23,729 nucleotides of DNA from Actinomycetes bacterium (GTDB taxonomy: Bacteria > Actinomycetota > Actinomycetes > Actinomycetales > Dermabacteraceae): the NCBI GenBank assembly GCA_023389045.1, contig JAEWEZ010000056.1, positions 1-23,729 on the forward strand. Direction: 5' to 3'. Below the pieces are notes generated by a model. The model ran no database searches and was not told where the DNA came from. It saw nothing but the letters and a program-made list of their open reading frames with translations. A program made the translations under genes and the position numbers. Positions 6,966-14,021 of this stretch are shown piece after piece. How positions within the stretch are numbered: position 1 is the stretch's first letter; each line of letters begins with the position of its first letter.

Positions 6966-8471
6966 ATGAGCACGGCGCCCGAGGGTGCAACGCGCGGTCC
7001 TGGCCTGGTGGAGACCACCGGCATCGAAATCATCAGCGAGGAGCAGCGCACGGCGAAGCCGCGTGACCTCTTCTGGCCCTGGTTTGCCGCCAATGTGTCT
7101 GTGTTCGGCATGAGCTATGGCTCGTACCTGATCGGCTTCAATATCAGCTTTGTGCAGGCCACGATCGTGGCGATCATCGGCACGATCATCAGCTTCGCCC
7201 TGTGTGGCCTGGTTGCGATTGCCGGCAAGCGGGGTAGCGCTCCGACGATGGTGCTTTCGCGCGCGGCTTTCGGTGTGCACGGCCAGAAGGTTCCGGGCAT
7301 CATCTCCTGGCTGACTTCGATCGGCTGGGAGACGAGCCTCGCGATCACGGCGGTGCTGGCCACGGCGACGGTCTTCAAGGTCCTGGGGGTGTCCTCGGGC
7401 ACGACGGTCACGGTGATCGCAGCAGTCTTGATTGCGGCGCTGATCGTCATCGCATCTGTGCTCGGCTACCACACGATCATGAAGCTGCAGTCGGTGCTGA
7501 CCTGGATTACGGGCGCCATGACCGTGCTCTTCATGATCCTCACGATCCCGCATATCGACCTGCAGGCGGTGCTCGCGGCACCCTCCGGCCCCCCGCAGGC
7601 CATGATCGGCGCTCTGGTCATGGTGATGACCGGTTTCGGCCTGGGGTGGATCAACATCGCGGCAGACTGGTCGCGGTATCAGAAGCGTTCGGCCTCCGAT
7701 GCCGGGATCGTCGCGTGGAACGTGATCGGCGGGGCGAGTGCTCCGATCGTGCTGGTCATCTTTGGTCTGCTGCTCGCCGGCAGCGACCAGGAACTGAACA
7801 CTGCCATCGCGGGCGATCCGATCGGCGCACTGATTTCGATCCTGCCGATCTGGGCTCTGATTCCCTTCTGGATCGTGGCGGTGCTGACCCTGGTTTCGGG
7901 CGCGGTGCTGGGCATTTACTCCTCAGGCCTGACGCTGCTGAGCCTCGGGATCCGCATCCCGCGCCCGGCGGCTGCCGCGGTGGACGGCGTAATCCTCACG
8001 ATCGGCACGATCTGGGTGGCGTTCTTCGCCACGAGCTTCATCGAACCGTTCCAGTCGTTCCTGATCACGCTGGGTGTTCCGGTGGCGTCGTGGGCGGGCA
8101 TTCTGATCGCCGACGTTCTCTCGCGCCGTGCCGACTATGACGAGCAGGCGCTCTTTGACCCCTCGGGCCGCTATGGCGCTTTCGACTGGACCTCGATCGG
8201 CACGATGATCGTCGCCTGCATCCTGGGCTGGGGCCTGGTGGTCAATAACTTTGCGACCAATGCGGCGTGGAATAACTGGCAGGGCTATCTGCTGGAGCCA
8301 CTGGGGCTGGGCACCTTCGTCAATGATCCGGCTGGGCCGTACTGGGATGGTCCCTGGGCCGACTCCAACCTGGGTGTTTTGCTCGCGCTGGTGCTGAGCT
8401 TCGCGGTGACGATGCTTCTGCGTCGGGGCAAGATCCGCCGCCAGGAGAAGGGTCTGGTGCGTCGTGGCTGA
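6966..8471 (+). CDS. NCS1-family nucleobase:cation symporter
   Basis: The 501-residue product has the features of the NCS1 (purine-cytosine permease-like) family. The N-terminal cytoplasmic segment ends in RDLFWPWFAANVSVFGMSYG, which leads into helix 1. Helix 3 is preceded by a GSAPTMVLSRAAFGVHGQKVPG stretch, matching the conserved region in which substrate contacts lie. GLGWINIAADWSRYQKR is a typical helix 6-7 element, and SRRADYDEQALFDPSGRYGAFDW is a typical late cytoplasmic loop. Family members import cytosine, purines, uracil, allantoin, hydantoin or similar rings with Na+ or H+. The start is ATG with GGAGG 4 nt upstream. The following amidohydrolase overlaps by 8 bp, so the imported compound is probably hydrolysed by it. 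Confidence 0.92.
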   Translation: MSTAPEGATRGPGLVETTGIEIISEEQRTAKPRDLFWPWFAANVSVFGMSYGSYLIGFNISFVQATIVAIIGTIISFALCGLVAIAGKRGSAPTMVLSRAAFGVHGQKVPGIISWLTSIGWETSLAITAVLATATVFKVLGVSSGTTVTVIAAVLIAALIVIASVLGYHTIMKLQSVLTWITGAMTVLFMILTIPHIDLQAVLAAPSGPPQAMIGALVMVMTGFGLGWINIAADWSRYQKRSASDAGIVAWNVIGGASAPIVLVIFGLLLAGSDQELNTAIAGDPIGALISILPIWALIPFWIVAVLTLVSGAVLGIYSSGLTLLSLGIRIPRPAAAAVDGVILTIGTIWVAFFATSFIEPFQSFLITLGVPVASWAGILIADVLSRRADYDEQALFDPSGRYGAFDWTSIGTMIVACILGWGLVVNNFATNAAWNNWQGYLLEPLGLGTFVNDPAGPYWDGPWADSNLGVLLALVLSFAVTMLLRRGKIRRQEKGLVRRG

Positions 8472-9048
8472 GCACGGCGCACCCGAGCCCTGGCTGCTCA
8501 TCATCGATCCGCAGCGGATTTTCGCCGACCCCTCCTCCCAGTGGGCCTCGCCGTTCTTCCCCGAAGCCTGGGAAAAGATCCGCGCCTTGGCTGCGCACGT
8601 CGGACCGGAGCGCACGGTAGTCACGCGGTGGCTGCCGACGGCGGACCGCTCAACCTCCTGGGGCGAATACTTCGAGGCCTGGCCTTTTGCGGATGTTCCC
8701 GCTGATGACCCGCTGTATTCCCTGATCGACGGCGCGGCGGAACTTACCGCCTACCCGACGGTGGATCTGCCGACCTTCGGCAAGTGGGGTGCGGAGTTGG
8801 AGCAGGCCCTGGCACCGGCTCTGGGTGAGGCCCTCCCCCGCGGCGCCTCGGTGTGGGTCACGGGTGTGTCGACGGATTGCTGTGTGGTCTCGACGGTGCT
8901 GGCGGGCGCCGATGCGGGCGCGCGCCTGGTGGTGGTCGAAGATGCGGTGGCTGCCTCGACGGCAGAGAACGGTGCGGCTGCGCTCGCGGTCATGGCTCTG
9001 TTCCCCCCGCAGGTGAGTATCGCGAGCACGCGGGATCTGCTCGGCTAA
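8464..9048 (+). CDS. Isochorismatase-family cysteine amidohydrolase
   Basis: The 194-residue product is a complete cysteine hydrolase of the isochorismatase/nicotinamidase fold. The three catalytic positions are visible: Asp15 in LLIIDPQ, Lys107 in TFGKWG, and Cys140 in the nucleophile loop TGVSTDCCV. A second cysteine (139) sits beside the nucleophile. The family hydrolyses amides and ureides such as nicotinamide, N-carbamoylsarcosine, ureidoacrylate and biuret; the substrate here cannot be fixed from sequence. The GTG start overlaps the permease stop by 8 bp, with AGGAGAAGG about 10 nt upstream, so the two genes are translationally coupled and should be read as uptake plus hydrolysis of one compound. 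Confidence 0.88.
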   Translation: MAEHGAPEPWLLIIDPQRIFADPSSQWASPFFPEAWEKIRALAAHVGPERTVVTRWLPTADRSTSWGEYFEAWPFADVPADDPLYSLIDGAAELTAYPTVDLPTFGKWGAELEQALAPALGEALPRGASVWVTGVSTDCCVVSTVLAGADAGARLVVVEDAVAASTAENGAAALAVMALFPPQVSIASTRDLLG

Positions 9049-9420
9049 ACCGATACTGTCGGCCCCACCCGTCGCCTCCACTCGTCGGCCCACCCTGGTT
9101 CACTCCCCCACCAACTCGCCCCCCACGCGGCCCGTCGGCCCCACCAACCCCACCATGGAAAGTTAACGCACTTATATACATGGTTGTGGAACTCGGTACT
9201 TAACGCTGCCCACAAGGGCACCGCGCAGTACTGTTGGCTGAGATTCCGCTATCGTATGCGGCAGGATTTCGTACACGCCGCTACAAAGTCAGTTCTGTTC
9301 GACGTGCACCAGTGGACGATCCCACATCCTGCATCGTCGGGCTTCAGCCCCGTGGCGCTCCGCATGCAGGCCGCCACCAATGCCGCCCCGCCCTGCTGAG
9401 CACCACAGTCAGGACGCCCC
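9049..9420. other. 372-bp regulatory gap with an AT-rich island, no gene
   Basis: The left part (9049-9150) is C-rich and carries several GTCGGCCCAC-type words, including an exact CCGTCGGCCC at 9132-9141. The middle (about 9155-9300) is strikingly AT-rich for this genome and contains TATATA (9173-9178) and two TTAACGC direct repeats (9163-9169, 9200-9206). A short open frame from 9184 (TTG) to 9399 has codon use unlike its neighbours and no ribosome binding site, so it is not called as a gene. Confidence 0.55.
9163..9206 (+). promoter_or_regulatory. AT-rich promoter/operator island before the HTH pair
   Basis: TTAACGC occurs at 9163-9169 and again at 9200-9206, spaced 37 bp, with TATATA at 9173-9178 between them. 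The spacing is about 3.5 helical turns. This is the most AT-rich patch in the right half of the window and the likely control region for the two HTH genes, which may bind it themselves. Confidence 0.4.
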
Positions 9421-10374
9421 ATGACCTCTCCCGAGAGCCCCTGGGTCGACGGTCCCTTCCCCGAAAGGCTCGGGGCCGCGATCTCCCTGCGCCGCCTCGG
9501 TCTGCAACGCCTCAGCGCGCACCTTCGCCGTCGCGGCATTTCCTGTTCAGCCTCTACCCTCAGCCTCTGGCGCGCAGGTCACACTCGTCCCCGCCGACTC
9601 GAAGGAAAACGCGCGATCCAGGCTCTCGAGGAAATCCTCGGCACTCCTCCCGGCTATCTCGTCGATGCAGAGCACATTTCGGTCGTGGGCTCGACGGAAT
9701 GGTGGTCGACCAGCACAGATCCAGAAGAAGTACTGGTGCACGGGGCAAAGTACGCCGAGGCGCTGAACGATTTTGGTTTGGACACCCTCGATCAGTTCAA
9801 ACGCCTGCACATCATGGAAACCCACCGGCTGGGCGCCGACCGGCACTGGGAAGGCTGCACCACCGTCCTGATCCTCGAAGCGCTCCAAGACGGGGTGGAT
9901 CGGTTCGTGACCTCCACCTACTCCATGCTGTTCACTCCGGAGACCCCCTATCTGCGAATCTCCGAACCGCAGTCGGGAGCACGCCTGGGGCGCCGCCGCG
10001 TTTCCCGCAGCACAGGCCTTGTCACCAGCGAACTCATTCTGGACGCGCCCCTGCGTCGAGGCGAGGGGACCATGCTGGAGATCGAGGTGATTCCCGTCGA
10101 TGGCCCTGAGCCGCCGATCAGTATCAACCCTTCTCACACTCTGCGCAGCACCCACCCCGTCGGACAAATGACTCTCATCTTGGACGCGCACCCCGATCAG
10201 CATCCGGTGCGAGTCACGGAAGAGGTCCAACGCTCCCCCACACCCATACCCAGCTCCACCCCGGGCAAAACGCGAGAGATCAGCATGGGTGATGGACGCG
10301 CTGTGGCCACGGCGCGGAACCTCGCGGGCGGGACTGGCCTCACGATCGAATGGACCTGGCCGGAGGATTCATGA
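9421..10374 (+). CDS. HTH-domain protein with unrecognised C-terminal domain (paralogue 1)
   Basis: The 317-residue product has an N-terminal XRE-like helix-turn-helix at about residues 14-78 (FPERLGAAISLRRLG, LSAHLRRRG, ASTLSLWRAGHTRP, ALEEILGTPPGYL). No membrane segment or signal is seen. Residues 100-317 form a second domain, probably beta-rich, that I cannot assign. It aligns by eye with the C-terminal part of the next gene: VLILEALQDGVDRFV versus LVRALHEGVERVV, LILDAPLRRGE versus VIFPRPLRAGE, and GLTIEWTW versus GLATVQWSH. The ATG has AGGA 7 nt upstream. It overlaps the next gene by ATGA, so the two are co-translated. A regulator with a ligand- or partner-sensing domain is the simplest reading. 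No target gene is evident apart from itself. Confidence 0.75.
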   Translation: MTSPESPWVDGPFPERLGAAISLRRLGLQRLSAHLRRRGISCSASTLSLWRAGHTRPRRLEGKRAIQALEEILGTPPGYLVDAEHISVVGSTEWWSTSTDPEEVLVHGAKYAEALNDFGLDTLDQFKRLHIMETHRLGADRHWEGCTTVLILEALQDGVDRFVTSTYSMLFTPETPYLRISEPQSGARLGRRRVSRSTGLVTSELILDAPLRRGEGTMLEIEVIPVDGPEPPISINPSHTLRSTHPVGQMTLILDAHPDQHPVRVTEEVQRSPTPIPSSTPGKTREISMGDGRAVATARNLAGGTGLTIEWTWPEDS

Positions 10375-11294
10375 GCAGCGCCAGCAGTGGAATGACGGAA
10401 CGCTTCAGCGATGAACTTCGCGCTCTCGTGAAAGCCTCGGGGCGCTCCTTCCGTAACCTCGCCGAGGAATGCACTCGCCACGGCGGGGCCGTGACAGCAC
10501 CCACCTTGCGGGCCTGGGCCGATGGGAGCAGTGTTCCCACGCGGCAGAAATCCTTCGAAGTTCTTGCCGTGCTGGAGCAGGTGCTGAATGTGCAGCCGGG
10601 GATGCTTGCACGTCATTTGGCGCCGAAGGTTGGCAATGAGCTTCCCCGGCTCGCCGAGGAACTGTCGCCGTTATTCGATGCGGCGCTCGCGATCCGCCGC
10701 CGCTGGGAGGAAGAGCAGAACCCCAGTTCAACGTGCGATCTGGTGATCAGCACGCTGACGCTTGCCGGCCCGGATGCCGAGGGGTGGGTGCATCACCGCA
10801 CTCTTGTGCGCGCTCTGCACGAGGGTGTGGAACGGGTCGTGGTCACGGTCGACGGCACCGGGCACTCCTGTGGTCAGTTGCAGACGGATGCGACGATCCG
10901 CGGCGGGCACGTGAGGCGCTGCACCGTGATCGAGGATGAGATTCACATGATGGAGGTGATCTTCCCGCGTCCTCTGCGCGCCGGGGAAGTCACCGCGGTG
11001 GATCTGATGTATCCATTCGCTGATCGCAGCGCGGCTCAGGGGCGTTTCCGCGCACTCGTGCTGGTGCCGACGAAGATCCTGGTTGCCACCGTAACGGCGC
11101 CTCGGCATGGGGTGCCGATGCACTTCTCGCATCACGAGGAGCATGTGGGTGGGCAGGGTCCCACGCATAGCGCCGCGAGTGCGGCGGTGCTCGGCGGCTC
11201 GATGGATTCGATCGTGCGGGACTGCACCGTGGGGCTTGCCACCGTACAGTGGAGCCACACGCGGCCCCGTCCGGTCGTTCCGCCCGTGCTCTAG
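10371..11294 (+). CDS. HTH-domain protein with unrecognised C-terminal domain (paralogue 2)
   Basis: The 307-residue product starts at the ATG that overlaps the previous stop (ATGA), with GGAGG 4 nt upstream. Its N-terminus is an XRE-like helix-turn-helix (about residues 10-75: FSDELRALVKASGRSFRNLAEE, APTLRAWADGSSVPTRQKS, VLEQVLNVQPGMLARHL) and is clearly related to that of paralogue 1. Its C-terminal domain aligns with the same domain in paralogue 1 but lacks close identity, so the duplication is old. Residues 105-125 add a charged, probably helical linker (ALAIRRRWEEEQ). The pair may form a heterodimer. The protein is soluble by composition. The gene converges on the TauE-family gene with only 70 bp between stops. 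Confidence 0.75.
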   Translation: MSSASSGMTERFSDELRALVKASGRSFRNLAEECTRHGGAVTAPTLRAWADGSSVPTRQKSFEVLAVLEQVLNVQPGMLARHLAPKVGNELPRLAEELSPLFDAALAIRRRWEEEQNPSSTCDLVISTLTLAGPDAEGWVHHRTLVRALHEGVERVVVTVDGTGHSCGQLQTDATIRGGHVRRCTVIEDEIHMMEVIFPRPLRAGEVTAVDLMYPFADRSAAQGRFRALVLVPTKILVATVTAPRHGVPMHFSHHEEHVGGQGPTHSAASAAVLGGSMDSIVRDCTVGLATVQWSHTRPRPVVPPVL

Positions 11295-11322
11295 AAGCTC
11301 GTGCTCTAGGCGGGCTTGGTGA

Positions 11323-11344
11323 AGGCGGGCTTGTTTATCCGCCT
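11323..11344. terminator. Weak hairpin between convergent genes
   Basis: AGGCGG (11323-11328) pairs with CCGCCT (11339-11344) around a 10-nt loop containing GTTTAT, in the 70-bp gap between convergent stops. Short direct repeats (CGTGCTCTAG twice, GGCGGGCTTG twice) fill the rest. It is only a weak candidate. Confidence 0.3.
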
Positions 11345-11364
11345 CGCCCTCGCTCTACGCCGAC

Positions 11365-12270
11365 TCAGCCGAGGACCGTCTGCACCAGGGTCGCGAGGGC
11401 GACTCCCGACAGGAGCAGCGCGAACAGTGCCGTGAGGGTGGAGGGCCGCGCCTGGGCGGAGAGCGGGCCACCGATCACGCCACCAACCATCGACCCGGCC
11501 GCAAACATGAGAGTGGGGATCCAGTCCACCTGCACATCGGTGCCGAGGCGCGCGAGCATGCTGGCAACGGTCGCGATCATCATGACCAGCAGGCTGGTGC
11601 CGGAAGCCCGACGCATGGCGAGGCCCACGGCCAGAACGAGCATCGGGACGACGATGAAACCGCCGCCCACACCGAAGAAACCGGTGAGCAGACCCGTCAC
11701 GGTGGCACTGCCGAGCAGCACTGCAACCCGCGGGCGAGGGTGTTCCGCTGCCGGATCCTCGGGAACGTCCGGGGTTCCGAAATCGGTGGCGACCCCGTCG
11801 GCCCGCTCCACATGGTCGGGGCCCGGGGAGTCGAGCACCGGGTCGTCGTAGGTGCGCACCGGGTCAGAGTTTTCCTCCGCGTGGGCATCTTCCTCGCGGC
11901 GAGTGCGGCGCGCCTTACGGAACATGCTGAGGGCAACGCCAACAAGGAGAACGCCGAGGAGCACCATCAGGGTCTGGGCGGACACGAGATTGGCCAGCCG
12001 CGCGCCGAGGACGGCACCGATCACGGAGATACCGCCGAAGAGGGCACCCGCACGCCAGGCCACGTTGCCGGCCCGGGCATGGTGGATGATGCTGGTGACG
12101 GCCCCCAAACCCACGATGACCAGGCTCGATGCCGCAGCATCGTGCGGGTCCATGCCAAGCAGGAAAACGAGCACCGGCACGGCAAGGATGCCTCCACCGG
12201 CTCCGAGGGCGCCCATGACCACACCCACTCCGATCCCGATCAGGATCGGAACGATGATGCTAGTGAACAC
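11365..12270 (-). CDS. TauE/SafE-family sulfite/sulfonate exporter-like permease
   Basis: From GTG at 12270 the product is 301 residues. The start has GGAGG 7 nt upstream; the frame remains open to 12420, but that extension runs through the dispersed repeat region and is Arg-rich. Two homologous halves each carry the TauE glycine signature: IGIGVGVVMGALGAGGGILAVPVLVFLLG in the first, TGLLTGFFGVGGGFIVVPMLVLAVGL in the second. Between them lies a long acidic cytoplasmic linker (RKARRTRREEDAHAEENSDPV and onward, about 55 residues), longer than usual for the family. The protein is an integral membrane transporter of about eight helices. Family substrates are small sulfur or organic anions; none can be chosen here. 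The linker contains the CCGTCGGCCC motif at 11795-11804. Confidence 0.85.
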   Translation of the reverse strand: MFTSIIVPILIGIGVGVVMGALGAGGGILAVPVLVFLLGMDPHDAAASSLVIVGLGAVTSIIHHARAGNVAWRAGALFGGISVIGAVLGARLANLVSAQTLMVLLGVLLVGVALSMFRKARRTRREEDAHAEENSDPVRTYDDPVLDSPGPDHVERADGVATDFGTPDVPEDPAAEHPRPRVAVLLGSATVTGLLTGFFGVGGGFIVVPMLVLAVGLAMRRASGTSLLVMMIATVASMLARLGTDVQVDWIPTLMFAAGSMVGGVIGGPLSAQARPSTLTALFALLLSGVALATLVQTVLG

Positions 12271-12589
12271 GGCAAGCCTCCGGCAGCTCGATACGGGCAG
12301 TTCCTCCAGGGTACGTCCGACCTTGGTTTCCCGAGGGTTATGTGGAATGTTGCGCCGCTGCATGGTGCCTGGCCTGCTTCCGGTGGCGCGGGGTGGGCTG
12401 CTGAGGGAGCGGCGGTGCACAAAAGGGGCCTGTGGTGGCAGGAGCCGGAGATTTTCTTCAGTGTGTGCCGCTGGAGGCCCGTTTTGGTTGCGGGTGGCCG
12501 GGTAGGGCTCAGGAACCGGCTCGGCGAGATAGGCGCCGATAGACTGCCGAGACGACCCCGCACACAGCCCGGCAGGAGGTGAGGGTCCG
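12271..12589. other. 319-bp divergent intergenic region carrying dispersed repeat copy B
   Basis: The gap between the TauE-family gene and the kinase gene holds repeat copy B (12415-12492) and a TAGACT -10-like hexamer at 12540-12545 for the kinase. Nothing else coding is supported. Confidence 0.55.
12415..12492 (-). repeat. Dispersed intergenic repeat, copy B
   Basis: This is the inverted partner of 6701-6779. On the minus strand it also begins CGCAACCAAAA and ends in TTTTGTGCAC. Its arms can pair as AAAA-C-GGGCCT with AGGCCC-C-TTTT, 10 bp around a C-C mismatch. Like copy A it lies between two divergent genes, with a membrane transporter gene leaving on the minus side. Confidence 0.75.
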
Positions 12590-13873
12590 GTGTCAAAGAA
12601 GAAGGATCAGCCGACGACGACTGACCAGCCAAAGGACGACGCCCACGCGCCCGTCCCCGCATCCGCGCAGCCGGAACACAGCGACTCCCCTACAGCAGAC
12701 TCCCCTACAACAGGCGCCCCCACGACAGACTCCCCCGCCCTGGACCCGACCTCCCCCGAGGTGGGTGAGCGGATCCTCGCTGCCTGGGCTGATGGCAGCC
12801 TCGTCCTGCCCATCCAGGACAGCGGCACCCCTGTTCCGCTTCCCGGCCGCCACTACAGTGCGCCGCTGCCGGAGGGCCTCGCCGGCGGGGCGAGCGTGGA
12901 TCTGATCGGGATCGGGGAACGCTTCGTGGTCTGGCGCCTGGAGCCGGAGGACAACGCCCCCTTGGCGGTGCGGATCCCGCATGTGCCGCCGCAGCAGCGG
13001 GTTCAAGCGCTCCAGCATGAGATTGCGGCGCTCACGCATATGCCGCGGGGCCTCGGCCCCTCCCCCGTTTCCTCCCATGAGGATCCGGCGACGAGCCCGA
13101 TCGGCCTGGCCTATGTGGCGGTCACCTTTGAGAGCGGGGAACCGCTGGCCCCGGAGTCCTGGAACCGCACCCACCTGCGCATTCACGCCCAGCGCCTCGC
13201 ACGCCTGCACACCGTGATCGCCCCGGGCCGCGGCCCGATTGCGGTGGCGCGTGACCCCTGGGCGGAGGTGCCGGAGCGTCCGCTGAGCGTGCTCGACGAG
13301 GTCGATGCCCTGCTGGCCACCTGGCGGCGCGATCATGCCGACGTGCTCAGCGCGCACAGCCTGGAGCCGTTCCTCGATGCCATGCGCGAGCGAGTGGTGG
13401 ATCTAGATGCGCAGATGCGTTCGGTGAACGCCTTCTGCCTGGTGCACGGGGATCTGTGCGCGACCAACATTTTGTGGCGGACGGTCGCCGATGGGTACGG
13501 CGGCACGGAGCCGGTGCCGGTCTTCATTGACCTGGAGTGGGCGCAGGCCGACGACCCCGCCCGTGACCTCTCCAGCATCGGCGGCACCATCCACGGTGGC
13601 CCCTGGTATGTGCCGATGGACGAGGACCTGCAGACCGCTTTCGTCACCGCCTACCTCAAGGCCCGCGAAGATCTGCCGATGCGTCTGCCGAGCCCGGGCA
13701 GCCCGCGGGCGGTACGCGAGCGCATGCTCGGCTGGGCCGCCTACGAGCGCACCGCCATGCTCGTGCACCTCGCGGTGCATCAGGATCAGGATTCCCCGCA
13801 CCGTCAGATGCGGCGCGATGCGCTCCCGCTCCTGCGGGTTTCGCTCGCGCAGGAGTTCGGCCTCAAAGCCTGA
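12590..13873 (+). CDS. APH-fold phosphotransferase family protein
   Basis: The 427-residue product starts at a GTG with AGGAGG 10 nt upstream. The first 55 residues are a disordered Pro/Thr/Ser/Asp tract with repeated SPT/DSP units. The kinase fold follows: an N-lobe at about 100-180 (IGIGERFVVWRLEP, PLAVRIPH, QHEIAAL), then the catalytic loop LVHGDLCATNILW with Asp288 and Asn293, and the metal-binding motif VFIDLEWAQADDPARDL with Asp314. In the N-lobe strand where kinases carry the ATP-contacting lysine, AVRIP has Arg128. The family phosphorylates aminoglycosides, choline, sugars or other small molecules, or is repurposed; an antibiotic-resistance role should not be assumed. It is followed by tandem repeats and a shared terminator with gdhA. 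Confidence 0.85.
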   Translation: MSKKKDQPTTTDQPKDDAHAPVPASAQPEHSDSPTADSPTTGAPTTDSPALDPTSPEVGERILAAWADGSLVLPIQDSGTPVPLPGRHYSAPLPEGLAGGASVDLIGIGERFVVWRLEPEDNAPLAVRIPHVPPQQRVQALQHEIAALTHMPRGLGPSPVSSHEDPATSPIGLAYVAVTFESGEPLAPESWNRTHLRIHAQRLARLHTVIAPGRGPIAVARDPWAEVPERPLSVLDEVDALLATWRRDHADVLSAHSLEPFLDAMRERVVDLDAQMRSVNAFCLVHGDLCATNILWRTVADGYGGTEPVPVFIDLEWAQADDPARDLSSIGGTIHGGPWYVPMDEDLQTAFVTAYLKAREDLPMRLPSPGSPRAVRERMLGWAAYERTAMLVHLAVHQDQDSPHRQMRRDALPLLRVSLAQEFGLKA

Positions 13874-13874
13874 G

Positions 13875-13920
13875 GTTCCGACGGGGTCGGAGCGTGTTGT
13901 TCCGACGGGATCGAAGCGTG
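13875..13920 (+). repeat. Tandem 24-bp-period duplication after the kinase gene
   Basis: Two 22-bp units at 13875-13896 and 13899-13920 begin GTTCCGACGGG and end AGCGTG, and differ at two positions. Unit 1 also contains the small dyad CCGAC-GGG-GTCGG. The duplication lies immediately after the kinase stop codon. Confidence 0.6.
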
Positions 13921-13968
13921 ATCGCCCGACCGCCTGTGGGCACGTTAGTCCGACGACGCATGAGCACT

Positions 13969-14005
13969 GCCCCGTCGGCCCCACAGCTCAGGGGACCGAC
14001 GGGGC
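13969..14005. terminator. Bidirectional terminator between the kinase gene and gdhA
   Basis: GCCCCGTCGG (13969-13978) pairs perfectly with CCGACGGGGC (13996-14005), extended by CCCC/GGGG across one bulged A, around an ACAGCTCA loop. The position between convergent genes fits a shared terminator. The left arm is one copy of the overrepresented CCGTCGGCCC motif and the right arm is a near copy in reverse. Confidence 0.7.
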
Positions 14006-14021
14006 AACACCAAAGATCGAC

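Noticed and set aside
6312..7553. 413-codon minus-strand frame through repeat copy A and the permease
   Set aside because: It is antisense to the NCS1 gene and Arg/Asp/His-rich. The part over copy A resembles the other copy only because the DNA repeat is shared.
9184..9399. 71-codon open frame in the AT-rich island
   Set aside because: TTG start without ribosome binding site, codon third positions unlike the neighbours, no recognisable motif.
12590..13873. Aminoglycoside resistance gene
   Set aside because: The APH fold is shared by many metabolic kinases, and there is no mobile context or close match to a known resistance enzyme that I can recognise.
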